A stretch of DNA of 64,000 nt, from positions 1 to 64,000 of the forward strand of contig DASZER010000056.1 in the NCBI GenBank assembly GCA_035940575.1, given 5' to 3'. Position numbers and translations under genes: made by a program. Shown here piece after piece: positions 37,738-45,825 of the stretch (positions within the stretch are counted from its first letter, which is position 1; each line of letters opens with the position of its first letter). This stretch comes from BP-191 sp035940575 (lineage in GTDB: Bacteria > Actinomycetota > Actinomycetes > BP-191). The notes beneath the pieces were generated by a model that saw only the letters and a list, made by a program, of their open reading frames with translations, was not told where the DNA came from and did no database searches.

Positions 37738-38504
37738 CGGAGCCGCCAGCCGTGGTCCACGGGGCCGATCCCCGCGCCTAGCGCGAAGCCCCCCTCGATC
37801 GCACCCGTCACGTACGCCTTCGCGGCCTCGACCGCCGCAGGAACGTCGTCCCCCAGCGCCAGCCGCGACGCGATCGCGCTCGCGAGCGTGCAGCCCGTCC
37901 CGTGCGTGTGCCTGTTGTCGTGGCGCGGTGCGCGGTACTCCCGTCCCCGCGCCCCGTCCCACAGCAGGTCCACGGCGTCGCCGGGCAGGTGGCCGCCCTT
38001 CACCAGCGTCCACTCCGCGCCCAGCGCGTGCACCGCGCGCGCCGCGCCCTCCAGGTCGCCGAGCTCGTAGCCGGTCAGCGCCGTCACCTCGTCGGTGTTC
38101 GGCGTGACGACCGTCGCCAACGGGATCACCCGCGTTCGCAACGCCTCCAACGCCTCCGGGTCGAGCAGCGAGTCGCCGTGCTTCGACACCGACACGGGGT
38201 CCACGACGACGGGCACGCCGACGCCCTCGATCTCCTCGGCCACGGCGAGCGCGAGCGCGGCGGTGCCGAGCATCCCGAGCTTCACGGCGTCGACGCCGAT
38301 GTCGTCCACGACCGAACGGATCTGCGCGCGCACCGCCTCCACGGGCAGCGGCCACCAGCCCTGCACGCCGACGGAGTTCTGCGCGGTGACGGCGGTCAGC
38401 GCGGACATGCCGTGCACCCCGAACGCCAGCATCGTCTTCAGGTCGGCCTGGATGCCGGCCCCGCCGCCGGAGTCCGAGCCGGCGATCGTCAGCACGCGCC
38501 TCAC
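37734..38504 (-). CDS. thiD: hydroxymethylpyrimidine/phosphomethylpyrimidine kinase
   Basis: ThiD phosphorylates HMP and HMP-P for thiamine synthesis. The 256-residue product begins RRVLTIAGSDSGGGAGIQADLKT (landmark GSDSGGGAGIQAD near 8-20), has VVVDPVSVSKHG near 107-118, VTPNTDEV near 141-148, VKGGHLPG, and the anion-hole/catalytic HTHGTGCTLASAIA near 203-216. The GTG at 38504 overlaps the thiL stop (GTGA). Confidence 0.95.
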   Translation of the reverse strand: MRRVLTIAGSDSGGGAGIQADLKTMLAFGVHGMSALTAVTAQNSVGVQGWWPLPVEAVRAQIRSVVDDIGVDAVKLGMLGTAALALAVAEEIEGVGVPVVVDPVSVSKHGDSLLDPEALEALRTRVIPLATVVTPNTDEVTALTGYELGDLEGAARAVHALGAEWTLVKGGHLPGDAVDLLWDGARGREYRAPRHDNRHTHGTGCTLASAIASRLALGDDVPAAVEAAKAYVTGAIEGGFALGAGIGPVDHGWRLR

Positions 38505-39442
38505 GCGAAGTGCTCCCACGCCCGTGGCGCGACCCGCGCGCCGACCCACTCGACGGCGTCGCCCTCGACCACGCGCCCCACGACAGGCCAGCGCGGGTCG
38601 GGCGCGGGCAGCGTCGCCACGAGGGCGTGGTCGTCGCCGCCGCCGAGCACCCACTCCTGCTCATCGATCCCCAACGCCGCCGCCGCCTCCCCCACGGACG
38701 CGTGGACGGGGAGCGCGGAGACGTCGATCGAGAAGCCGACCCCGGACGCGACGGCCACGTGCCGCAGGTCGCCGGAGAGCCCGTCGGAGACGTCGATCAT
38801 CGACGTCGCCCCTGCCTCCGCCAGCGCGACGCCGTCGGCGTACGGCGGCGAGGGGACGCGGTGGGCCGCCACCGCCGCCAGGTCGTCGCGCCCCGCCGTC
38901 AGCGCCGCGAGGCCCGCCGCCGCGCCGCCCAGCGCGCCCGCGACGACGACGACGTCGCCCACCCGCGCGCCCGAGCGCAGCACCGGCGCGCGCCCGTCCA
39001 GCGAGCCGAGCGCGGTCACCGACACGACCACCGCGGGCGCCGCCACGACGTCGCCGCCCACGACCGAGGCACCGCACGCGGCCGCCTCGTCGGCGAGCCC
39101 GCGCGCCAGGGCGACGGCGTCGTCGGCGACGAACGACCCCGGCGCCCCGAACCCCACGAGCAGCGCCACGGGCCGCGCCCCCATCGCCGCGACGTCGGCG
39201 AGGCTCTGCGCGGCGGCCTTGCGGCCGACGTCGTACGGCGCCGACCAGTCGAGCCGGAAGTGCCGCCCCTCCACGAGCACGTCCGTCGTCGCGACGACCC
39301 GGCCGTCGGGGACCGCGACGACCGCCGCGTCGTCCCCGGGACCGGCCGGAGAGGGGGGCGAGCCCGCGGTCACGGCGGCGACGAGCCCGAATTCGCCCAG
39401 TTCGTCCAGCCTTCCCGCCACGACCGCAGGATATGGCGTCAC
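38501..39442 (-). CDS. thiL: thiamine-monophosphate kinase
   Basis: ThiL makes thiamine diphosphate from thiamine monophosphate. The 313-residue product has GPGDDAAVV near residues 34-42, VVATTDVLVEGRHFRLDW near 49-66, AAQSLADVAAMGARPVALLVGFGAPG, GGDVVAAPAV with Mg-binding Asp, and SMIDVSDGLSGDL near 212-224. It begins with GTG and is coupled to thiD. Together the two genes cover late steps of thiamine synthesis and salvage. Confidence 0.95.
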   Translation of the reverse strand: MTPYPAVVAGRLDELGEFGLVAAVTAGSPPSPAGPGDDAAVVAVPDGRVVATTDVLVEGRHFRLDWSAPYDVGRKAAAQSLADVAAMGARPVALLVGFGAPGSFVADDAVALARGLADEAAACGASVVGGDVVAAPAVVVSVTALGSLDGRAPVLRSGARVGDVVVVAGALGGAAAGLAALTAGRDDLAAVAAHRVPSPPYADGVALAEAGATSMIDVSDGLSGDLRHVAVASGVGFSIDVSALPVHASVGEAAAALGIDEQEWVLGGGDDHALVATLPAPDPRWPVVGRVVEGDAVEWVGARVAPRAWEHFA

Positions 39443-39516
39443 CGAACGAAGGATTCCGCGTTACGAGAGCGAAGTCCGCATCCAGAAGCACCCCTCGTCA
39501 CTTTGGGAGATACGCC

Positions 39517-39966
39517 GTGCTCCGTCGTCACGCCATCGCCACCACCGCTGTTCTCGTCGCGCTGGGTACGGTGAGCCTCGCGCCGGCCACGGCCGCGCCG
39601 AAGCCCAAGCCGTTCTCCGGCACCAAGGCCTACACCGACGCGACCCCGGACCCGACGGGCTCCGCGCCCGACTCGGGCAACGGCTGCGACTCGATGCTCC
39701 CCGCGCCGTTCCCGCACGAGACCGGCTTCACCATCAACGTCCCGGCCCCGGGCAAGCTCAAGGTCTCCATCAACAACACCGGCGACTGGGCCCTCGAGGT
39801 CCGCGACGCCAAGGGCACGCAGCTCGGCGCGTCCGACGGTGCGACCCCGGAGACCACCGAGCTCGTCACGGTCAAGGCCAAGAAGGCCGGCAAGTACACG
39901 ATCCTCCCGTGCAACCTCGGCGGCGCGCCGGACGTCACGGTCACCTACGCGTACACCCCCGCGTAA
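39517..39966 (+). CDS. secreted beta-rich protein
   Basis: A 149-residue exported protein starting at GTG 39517 after GGGAGA. The signal peptide (RRHAIATTAVLVALGTVSLAPATA) is cleaved near residue 26. The mature chain has two Cys (NGCDS and LPCNL) and a pre-peptidase-like beta sandwich pattern (HETGFTINVPAPGKLKVSI, DWALEVRDAKG, AGKYTILPC, VTVTYAYTPA). Function unknown. It is divergent from thiL. There is a hairpin-like GGGCGCTTCGC...GCGAGGCGCCC just past the stop that may terminate it. Confidence 0.75.
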   Translation: MLRRHAIATTAVLVALGTVSLAPATAAPKPKPFSGTKAYTDATPDPTGSAPDSGNGCDSMLPAPFPHETGFTINVPAPGKLKVSINNTGDWALEVRDAKGTQLGASDGATPETTELVTVKAKKAGKYTILPCNLGGAPDVTVTYAYTPA

Positions 39967-40069
39967 CCAGACCACCCGCACCACCGGACCGGGCGCTTCG
40001 CGATACGCGAGGCGCCCGGTTCGTCGTGTAGCGTTCGCGCCTCCGGCTAATGCGAAGAGGAGGTGCCCG

Positions 40070-40303
40070 ATGGTCCAGGCCTACATCCTGATCCAGACCG
40101 AGGTCGGGAAGGCGGCCTCGGTCGCCAAGGCGATCCAGGACATCAAGGGCGTGACGAACGCCGAGGACGTCACCGGTCCGTACGACGTGATCGTCCGTGC
40201 CGAGGCCCGCAACGTCGACGAGCTGGGCAAGCTCGTCGTCGCGCGCGTGCAGTCGGTGGACGGCATCACGCGGACCCTGACCTGCCCGGTCGTTCACCTG
40301 TAG
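40070..40303 (+). CDS. stand-alone Lrp/AsnC ligand-binding (RAM) domain protein
   Basis: A 77-residue protein equal to the sensor half of Lrp/AsnC regulators without the DNA-binding domain. It reads VQAYILIQTEVGKAASVAKAI, then NAEDVTGPYDVIVRAEA and VQSVDGITRTLTCPVVHL. Such proteins form multimers that bind amino acids. The ATG follows GAGGAGGTG. Its conservation beside thiL, DUF3515 and ddl is usual in actinomycetes. Confidence 0.92.
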   Translation: MVQAYILIQTEVGKAASVAKAIQDIKGVTNAEDVTGPYDVIVRAEARNVDELGKLVVARVQSVDGITRTLTCPVVHL

Positions 40304-40308
40304 CTCCC

Positions 40309-40743
40309 GTGCGAACGGCGGTCGTCGTGCTGCTCGCGGCGACCGCCGTCGCCTGCTCGGGCGACGACCTGCCCGCGGTGGACGTCACCGCCGTTCCGAA
40401 CGCGCACGCGCAGGCCTGCCAACGCCTCGCGGACCGGCTGCCGCAGAGCCTCGGCGACGACCTGCCGCGCCGCGACACCACCCCCGACGACCCGCACGTC
40501 GCCGCCTACGGCGACCCGCCGATCGTCGTGCGCTGCGGCGCCCCCGACACCGGCACGTTCGAGCAGGGCGACCCCCTGCTCAACGTCAACGGCGTCTCCT
40601 GGTTCTACGAGGAGCGCGGCCCGGTCGTCGTGTGGTCGCTGCCGACGTCGTTCGTCAACGTCGAGGTCACGATCCCGACAGCCTGGACGGGCGACCGGCT
40701 CTCCTACCTCACCGACGCCGTCAAGGCCGCGCAGGGCGGCTAA
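40309..40743 (+). CDS. DUF3515 family lipoprotein
   Basis: A 144-residue lipoprotein of the actinobacterial DUF3515 family. It starts at GTG with a short signal peptide and the lipobox AVAC (Cys near residue 17). Conserved-looking parts are CQRLADRLPQSLGD, DPPIVVRCGAPD and WFYEERGPVVVWSLP, with a second and third Cys likely paired. It is almost always next to ddl, as here, where the two stops overlap by 4 bases convergently. The cell-wall connection is inferred from context. Confidence 0.88.
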   Translation: MRTAVVVLLAATAVACSGDDLPAVDVTAVPNAHAQACQRLADRLPQSLGDDLPRRDTTPDDPHVAAYGDPPIVVRCGAPDTGTFEQGDPLLNVNGVSWFYEERGPVVVWSLPTSFVNVEVTIPTAWTGDRLSYLTDAVKAAQGG

Positions 40744-41819
40744 CGGAGCCCCGTCCCCGACTCCAGCGCGAGCGCCACGAGCCGGTCGACCAGCTCGCCG
40801 TACGGCACCCCCGTCGCCTCCCACATGCGCGGGTACATCGACTGCGGCGTGAAGCCCGGCATCGTGTTGACCTCGTTGACGACGACGCCGCCGTCGGTGA
40901 CGAAGAAGTCCACGCGCGCGAGCCCCGCGCAGCCGCAGGCGGTGAACGCCTTCGCGGCCAGCGCGCGCACCTCGTCGGTCACGCCTGGCGGCAGGTCGGC
41001 GGGGACGTCGAAGCGCGTGGTCTCGTCCAGGTACTTCGCGTCGAAGTCGTACCACCCGTCGGCCACGACCACCTCGGCGGGCAGGCTCGTCTCCGGCGCA
41101 GCGCCGCCGCGCCCCTGCAGCACCGCGCACTCGACCTCGCGCCCGGCGATGCCCTGCTCCACGACGGCCTTGGGGTCGTTGGCCCACGCGGCCTCCAGCG
41201 CGGCGTCGAGGCCGTCGGGCGAGGTGACCTGGGAGATGCCGAGGCTGGACCCGCCGCGCGCCGGCTTCACGAACAGCGGGTACGCCAGCCCGTCCACCGC
41301 CGCGCGCACGTCGTCGCCGCGGCGCACGACGGCGTACGGGCCGACCGGCAGCCCGCGCGCGGCGAGGTGGACCTTCATGAACTCCTTGTCCATGCACAGC
41401 GCGCTCGCGAGGACGCCGGAGCCGACGTACGGCACGCCGGCCAGCTCGAGCAGCCCCTGGATCGTGCCGTCCTCGCCGTACGGGCCGTGCAGCAGCGGGA
41501 AGACGACGTCCACCGACGTCAGCGCCCTCGGCACGTCGCCGGGCTCGAGGACGAGCAGCCCCTTGACGCTCGGGTCGCCGGCGATCGCGACCGACGCGCC
41601 GCTGCCGGGCGCGACGGACGGCAGGTCGCGGCCGTGCGCCTCCAGCGCCGTCAGGTCGTCGCCCGCGAGGACCCAGCGGCCGTCGGGCGTGATGCCGATG
41701 GCCACGACCTCGTAGCGCTCCGGATCGACGACGCGCAGCACGCTGCCCGCGCTGACGCAGGAGATGGAGTGCTCGGTGCTGCGGCCGCCGAAGATGACGG
41801 CGAGTCGGGTGCGGGACAC
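40740..41819 (-). CDS. ddl: D-alanine--D-alanine ligase
   Basis: Ddl makes the D-Ala-D-Ala terminus of peptidoglycan precursors. The 359-residue product has VIFGGRSTEHSISCVSAG near residues 8-25, LHGPYGEDGTIQGLLE near 109-124, KPARGGSSLGISQV near 180-193 (ATP-grasp loop), and ARVDFFVTDGGVVVNEVNTMPGF (landmarks RVDFF and NEVNTMPG) near 303-322 with Mg ligands. It begins with GTG six bases after a TAGGGT -10, so it may be leaderless. Confidence 0.97.
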   Translation of the reverse strand: MSRTRLAVIFGGRSTEHSISCVSAGSVLRVVDPERYEVVAIGITPDGRWVLAGDDLTALEAHGRDLPSVAPGSGASVAIAGDPSVKGLLVLEPGDVPRALTSVDVVFPLLHGPYGEDGTIQGLLELAGVPYVGSGVLASALCMDKEFMKVHLAARGLPVGPYAVVRRGDDVRAAVDGLAYPLFVKPARGGSSLGISQVTSPDGLDAALEAAWANDPKAVVEQGIAGREVECAVLQGRGGAAPETSLPAEVVVADGWYDFDAKYLDETTRFDVPADLPPGVTDEVRALAAKAFTACGCAGLARVDFFVTDGGVVVNEVNTMPGFTPQSMYPRMWEATGVPYGELVDRLVALALESGTGLR

Positions 41820-41825
41820 GCCTCC

Positions 41826-41831
41826 ACCCTA
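41826..41831 (-). promoter_or_regulatory. ddl -10, leaderless start
   Basis: TAGGGT on the minus strand ends six bases before the ddl GTG, the same hexamer and nearly the same spacing as for acyP and the ATP-grasp gene. A GGAGG that overlaps the spacer is too close to the GTG to work as a ribosome-binding site. Confidence 0.4.
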
Positions 41832-41835
41832 CGGG

Positions 41836-41969
41836 CTACGTCACCAGCACCAGCGCGACGGCGAGCGCCACGACGAGCCACAGGAGACAGCCCTGCGCCC
41901 CTCGCCGGGCCCGTCGTGGATGCCGGGCGTGCCGGACCCGGGCACGAGCACGACCGGGTCGCGGCTCAT
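41836..41969 (-). pseudogene. small membrane protein with its helix in another frame
   Basis: An ATG at 41969 opens MSRDPVVLVPGSGTPGIHDG, which continues to a TGA at 41841 with a Ser/Arg/Trp-rich end (42 residues). In the adjacent frame the same stretch ends GCLLWLVVALAVALVLVT and a TAG at 41836, an excellent transmembrane helix. A one-base shift near 41898 would join them into a credible 44-residue single-pass protein. Either the gene is frameshifted here, or there is a sequence error, or the coincidence is random. Confidence 0.3.
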
Positions 41970-42019
41970 GCCGACAGTCCCCCGCTCGCGGGTGATCACC
42001 GTGTCACCGGCGCGGCCGG

Positions 42020-43198
42020 CTACCTCAGCGCGGCGGTGAAGTCCGCGACGAGGTCGTCGGGGTCCTCCAGGCCGATCGACACGCGCACCGCCGACGGCAG
42101 GATGCCCGCCGCCGCCAACGCCGCGTCGTCGAGCTGGCGGTGGGTCGTGGACGCGACGTGCGACACCTTCGTGACGGTGCCGCCGAGCGAGGTCGCGTTG
42201 TACGCGAGCCGCAGCCCGTCGCACATCGCGACGCCGGCCTCGCGCCCGCCGCGCGGCGACACGGTGACGACGGCGCCGTAGCGCGTCGAGCCCCGGCGGG
42301 AGTCGAACTGCTTCGTCGCGACCGCGTGCGAGGGGTCGTTCGGCAGGCCGGGGTAGGCCACCGCCTCGATCGCCGGGTGCTCCGCCAGCGCGGTCGCGAA
42401 CGCCAGCGCCGACTCGCACTGCCTGTCCACCCGCAGCGGCAACGTCTCCGTCCCCCGGTGCAGCAGGAACGCCTCGTCGGGCGCCATCGACCCGCCGAGG
42501 TCCGAACGCAGCCCGCGCACCTTGGTCATCAGCTCGCGCGAGCCGAGGGCGACGCCGCCGGTCGCGTCGGTGTGCCCGCCGAGGAACTTCGTGGCCGAGT
42601 GCAGCACGACGTCCGCGCCCCACTCCAGCGGCCGGCAGACGACCGGCGACGCGAACGTCGAGTCCACGACGAACACCGCGCCCGCGTCGCGCGCCACCGC
42701 CGCGAACCCCTGCAGGTCGCAGACGTCGAGCGTCGGGTTGGCGATCGTCTCGCCGTAGACGAGGCGCGTCTCCGGGCGCACGGCCGCCGCCGCCTCCTCG
42801 GGCGACGACACGCGCGTCGTCGCGATGCCGAAGCGCGGGAGCACGTGCTCGAACAGCGAGTGCGTGCCGCCGTACAGCGACGACTGCGCCACGACGTGGT
42901 CGCCCGCCGACAGGAACGTCAGCAGCGTCGTCGAGATGGCCGCCATGCCGGAGGCGAAGCACTGCGCCGCCTCCGCGCCCTCGAGCGCCGCGACCGCGAG
43001 CCCGAACGCGTCCACGGTCGGGTTGTCGATGCGCGAGTAGACGTAGCCGTCCGCGCGGTTGCCGAGGACGTCGGAGTACTCGCCCTGCGTCGCGAACACG
43101 AACGCGCTCGACCGGTACGTCGGCAGCCCGATCGGCCGCTGCGCCGGCACGGGCGCGTCGGGCGGGTGCGCCGCGCGGGTGTAGACGTCGTCGGACAT
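42020..43198 (-). CDS. cystathionine gamma-synthase/lyase family PLP enzyme
   Basis: A 392-residue PLP-dependent enzyme of Cys/Met metabolism. The PLP Lys is in HSATKFLGGHTDATGG near residues 204-219; other landmarks are RIDNPTVDAFGLAVAALEGAEA, SLYGGTHSLFEHVLPRFGI, VYGETIANPTLDVCDL and the C-terminal RVSIGLEDPDDLVADF. It could be cystathionine gamma-synthase, gamma-lyase, O-acetylhomoserine sulfhydrylase or methionine gamma-lyase; the sequence alone does not decide. ATG at 43198 overlapping the gpsA stop. Confidence 0.9.
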   Translation of the reverse strand: MSDDVYTRAAHPPDAPVPAQRPIGLPTYRSSAFVFATQGEYSDVLGNRADGYVYSRIDNPTVDAFGLAVAALEGAEAAQCFASGMAAISTTLLTFLSAGDHVVAQSSLYGGTHSLFEHVLPRFGIATTRVSSPEEAAAAVRPETRLVYGETIANPTLDVCDLQGFAAVARDAGAVFVVDSTFASPVVCRPLEWGADVVLHSATKFLGGHTDATGGVALGSRELMTKVRGLRSDLGGSMAPDEAFLLHRGTETLPLRVDRQCESALAFATALAEHPAIEAVAYPGLPNDPSHAVATKQFDSRRGSTRYGAVVTVSPRGGREAGVAMCDGLRLAYNATSLGGTVTKVSHVASTTHRQLDDAALAAAGILPSAVRVSIGLEDPDDLVADFTAALR

Positions 43199-44199
43199 CA
43201 GGAGTTCTCCGGCTTGGCCTCGCGGGACATCAGCGACCGCAGCATGTCCTGGGGCGTCATGCCGTCGTGCACGACGTACGCCACGTGCTGCGAGATGGGC
43301 ATCTCGACGTCGTGCTTGGTCGCGAGGTCGAGGATCGAGCGGCTCGACTTCACGCCCTCGGCGACCATCCGCATCTCGCCGACGATGTCGTCGAGCGAAC
43401 GCCCCCTGCCGAGCTGCTCGCCGACGGTGCGGTTGCGCGACAGCGGCGACGTGCACGTCGCGACGAGGTCGCCGAGCCCGGCGAGGCCCGCGAACGTCAT
43501 CGGGTCCGCGCCGAGCGCCGCGCCGAGCCGCGCCATCTCGGCCAGGCCGCGCGTGATGATCGAGGCCTTGGTGTTGTCGCCGAAGCCCATGCCCTCGGCC
43601 ATCCCGCAGGCCAGCGCGATGACGTTCTTCACGGCGCCGCCGAGCTCGCAGCCGACGACGTCGGTGTTGGTGTACGGCCTGAAGTAGCCGGTCATCGTCG
43701 CGGCCTGGAGGCGTTCGGCCGCGGGGCCGTCGGAGCAGGCGACGACGGTCGCGGCGGGCTGCTTGGACGCGATCTCCTTCGCGAGGTTCGGGCCGCTGAC
43801 GACCGCGACGCGCGTCGCCGGCACGTCCGCGACCTCGCAGACGACCTCGCTCATCCGCTTGGTCGTGCCGAGCTCGATGCCCTTCATCAACGACACCAGC
43901 ACGGCCTCGCGAGGGATGTCCGGCGCCCACCGCGCGAGGTTCTCGCGCAGCGTCTGGGACGGGATCGCGAGGACGACGAAGTCGCTGCCCTCCAGCGCCT
44001 CCCGCGCGTCGGTGGTCGCCGTCAGGGAGGGAGGCAGCGGGACGCCCGGGAGGTAGTCGGGGTTCTCCCCGCGCTCCCGTACGGCCTCCGCGAGCTCGGG
44101 CCGCCGCGCCCACAGCACGGTCTCCGTGCCCGCGTCCGCGAGCACCGCCGCGAACGCCGTTCCCCACGACCCGGTCCCGAGGACCGCGGCCCGCGTCAC
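43198..44199 (-). CDS. gpsA: glycerol-3-phosphate dehydrogenase (NAD(P)+)
   Basis: GpsA supplies sn-glycerol-3-phosphate for phospholipids. The 333-residue product begins RAAVLGTGSWGTAFAAVLAD with the GxGxxG-type dinucleotide fold, and has VSGPNLAKEIA near 137-147, GCELGGAVKNVIALACGMAEG near 182-202 with the catalytic Lys, and GLAGLGDLVATCTSPLSRNR. The GTG at 44199 overlaps the plsC stop. Its product is acylated by PlsY/PlsC. Confidence 0.96.
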   Translation of the reverse strand: MTRAAVLGTGSWGTAFAAVLADAGTETVLWARRPELAEAVRERGENPDYLPGVPLPPSLTATTDAREALEGSDFVVLAIPSQTLRENLARWAPDIPREAVLVSLMKGIELGTTKRMSEVVCEVADVPATRVAVVSGPNLAKEIASKQPAATVVACSDGPAAERLQAATMTGYFRPYTNTDVVGCELGGAVKNVIALACGMAEGMGFGDNTKASIITRGLAEMARLGAALGADPMTFAGLAGLGDLVATCTSPLSRNRTVGEQLGRGRSLDDIVGEMRMVAEGVKSSRSILDLATKHDVEMPISQHVAYVVHDGMTPQDMLRSLMSREAKPENS

Positions 44200-44897
44200 G
44201 CGCTGCGCCGCTCGTCGGGACGGCGGACGTACGGCGTCGCCGGCGGCTCCTCGCCGCGCAGCTCGCCGACGAGCCTCGTCACCTCGCCCATCACCTTGCC
44301 CGTCACCGCGCGCAGCACCTCCGTCGTCGGCTCCGCGCCCTGCCACTCGGACAGGTCGACCGGCGGCCCGGCGCGGAGGTGGAGCTTCTTGCGCGGGAAC
44401 GGACGCAACCTCTTGTCGCGCCCGAGGAACTCCTGCACGCCCCACTGGCCTACCGGGATCACCGGCGCGCCCGTCTGCAGCGCGATCCGCGCGACGCCGG
44501 TCTTGGCGACCATCGGCCACAGATCGGGGTCCTTCGTGACCGTGCCCTCGGGGTAGACGACGACGCACTCGCCGGCGTCGACGGCCGCGACGGCGGCGGA
44601 CAGCGCCTTGCCCGCGTCGGCCGACTCGCGGAACACCGGGATCTGCCGCGCGCCCTTCACGATCCGGCCGAGGACCGGGATGCGGAACACGTCGTGCTTC
44701 GCCATGAAGCGGGGACGGCGGCCGTTCGTGTGCAGGAACAGCGCCACCGCGAACGGGTCGGCGTACGAGATGTGGTTGACGGCCACGATCACGCCGCCGC
44801 TGCGCGGCAGGTGCTCGGTGCCGCTGAACCGTCGCCGGAACAGCAACGTCATCAGCGGCAGGATGATGACCACCGCAAGCCGGTACCACGGCTCCAC
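44196..44897 (-). CDS. plsC: 1-acyl-sn-glycerol-3-phosphate acyltransferase
   Basis: PlsC adds the second acyl chain to make phosphatidic acid. The 233-residue product has an N-terminal hydrophobic segment (LAVVIILPLMTLLF), the catalytic NHISYAD motif (NHx4D) near 41-47, and VVYPEGTVTKDPDLWP near 113-128 with the EGT substrate motif, followed by KTGVARIALQTGAPVIPVGQWG. It starts with GTG. With gpsA and plsX in the window, it forms a glycerophospholipid set. Confidence 0.94.
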   Translation of the reverse strand: MEPWYRLAVVIILPLMTLLFRRRFSGTEHLPRSGGVIVAVNHISYADPFAVALFLHTNGRRPRFMAKHDVFRIPVLGRIVKGARQIPVFRESADAGKALSAAVAAVDAGECVVVYPEGTVTKDPDLWPMVAKTGVARIALQTGAPVIPVGQWGVQEFLGRDKRLRPFPRKKLHLRAGPPVDLSEWQGAEPTTEVLRAVTGKVMGEVTRLVGELRGEEPPATPYVRRPDERRSA

Positions 44898-44969
44898 TCG
44901 CGCGACCCCCTCACCTGGGTTCGCGTCGATCCTCGCCGCTGGGCCCTACGGCTGTCGAGGAGGCGAGCG

Positions 44970-45584
44970 TTGGACGTGCGGTGGGCGGTCGTCGTGCCGG
45001 TCAAGGAGCTGCCCGTCGCGAAGACGCGGCTCGACGTCCCGCACCGCGAGGCGCTCGCGCTCGCGATGGCCTGCGACGTCGTGCGCGCTGCCGCCGGGTG
45101 CGCCGTCGTGGACGGCGTCGTCGTCGTCACCAACGACCTCCGCGCGGCCGCCGCGGTCGAGCCGCTCGGCGCGCGCGTCGTCGCCGACGTCTCCGACGCG
45201 GGGCTCAACCCGGCGCTGTCCGACGGCGCCCGCTACGCCCGCGCGCTGTGGCCGCGCCACGGCGTCGCCGCGCTCGCGTCCGACGTGCCGTGCGTCACGC
45301 CCGACGACCTCGCGGACGCGCTGCGCGAGGCGGCGGCGTACGGCACCGCCGTCCACGCCGACGCGCGGGGCGACGGGACGACGTTGCTGACGGCCTCGCC
45401 GGGCGTGGCGCTCGACCCGCGCTACGGCGCCCACTCGCGCCACGCGCACGTCGCCGCGGGCGCCCGCCAGCTCACGGCGCGCGCGTCGCTCGCGCGCGAC
45501 GTCGACACGCCCGCGGACCTGGAGGCCGCCGCCGCGCTCGGCGTCGGGCCCGCCACGCGGGCGGCACTAGACTCGGCGCGCTGA
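44970..45584 (+). CDS. cofC: 2-phospho-L-lactate (or PEP) guanylyltransferase CofC
   Basis: CofC activates 2-phospholactate or phosphoenolpyruvate with GTP in coenzyme F420 synthesis. The 204-residue product begins VRWAVVVPVKELPVAKTRLD, the CofC nucleotide-binding start, with LASDVPCVTPDDLADALREA near 108-127 and GDGTTLLTASPGVALDPRYGAHS near 143-165 (landmark GTTLL). The TTG at 44970 is chosen because an AGGAGG site lies eight bases upstream; a GTG two codons later is possible. It shows that the organism makes F420. Confidence 0.93.
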   Translation: MDVRWAVVVPVKELPVAKTRLDVPHREALALAMACDVVRAAAGCAVVDGVVVVTNDLRAAAAVEPLGARVVADVSDAGLNPALSDGARYARALWPRHGVAALASDVPCVTPDDLADALREAAAYGTAVHADARGDGTTLLTASPGVALDPRYGAHSRHAHVAAGARQLTARASLARDVDTPADLEAAAALGVGPATRAALDSAR

Positions 45585-45606
45585 CCGAGCGACGTAGGAG
45601 ACGCGG

Positions 45607-45810
45607 ATGCAGGGCACGGTGAAGGAGTTCAGCGAGGAGACGCGGTCGGGCGCGGTCCTTCTCGACGACGGCACCGAGATCCCCGTCCCGGCGTCGGCGT
45701 TCGCGCGGTCCGGGCTGCTCAAGCTCCAGTTCGGCCAGCGGGTGCGCTTCGAGGTCGAGGGCGAGGGCGACCAACGCCGCGTCACCACCATCACGATCGC
45801 CACGCTCTAG
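45607..45810 (+). CDS. cold-shock-like OB-fold protein
   Basis: A 67-residue protein resembling cold-shock domains: QGTVKEFSEETRSGAVLLDDG, VPASAFARSGLLKLQFGQRV, RFEVEG. The first strand matches the G-T-V-K-x-F start of CspA, but the RNP motifs (KGFGFI, VFVHF) are lost, so nucleic-acid binding may differ. The ATG follows TAGGAGA. It is 22 bases downstream of cofC, probably co-transcribed. Confidence 0.78.
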   Translation: MQGTVKEFSEETRSGAVLLDDGTEIPVPASAFARSGLLKLQFGQRVRFEVEGEGDQRRVTTITIATL

Positions 45811-45825
45811 GCGAGAGCCCCGCCG

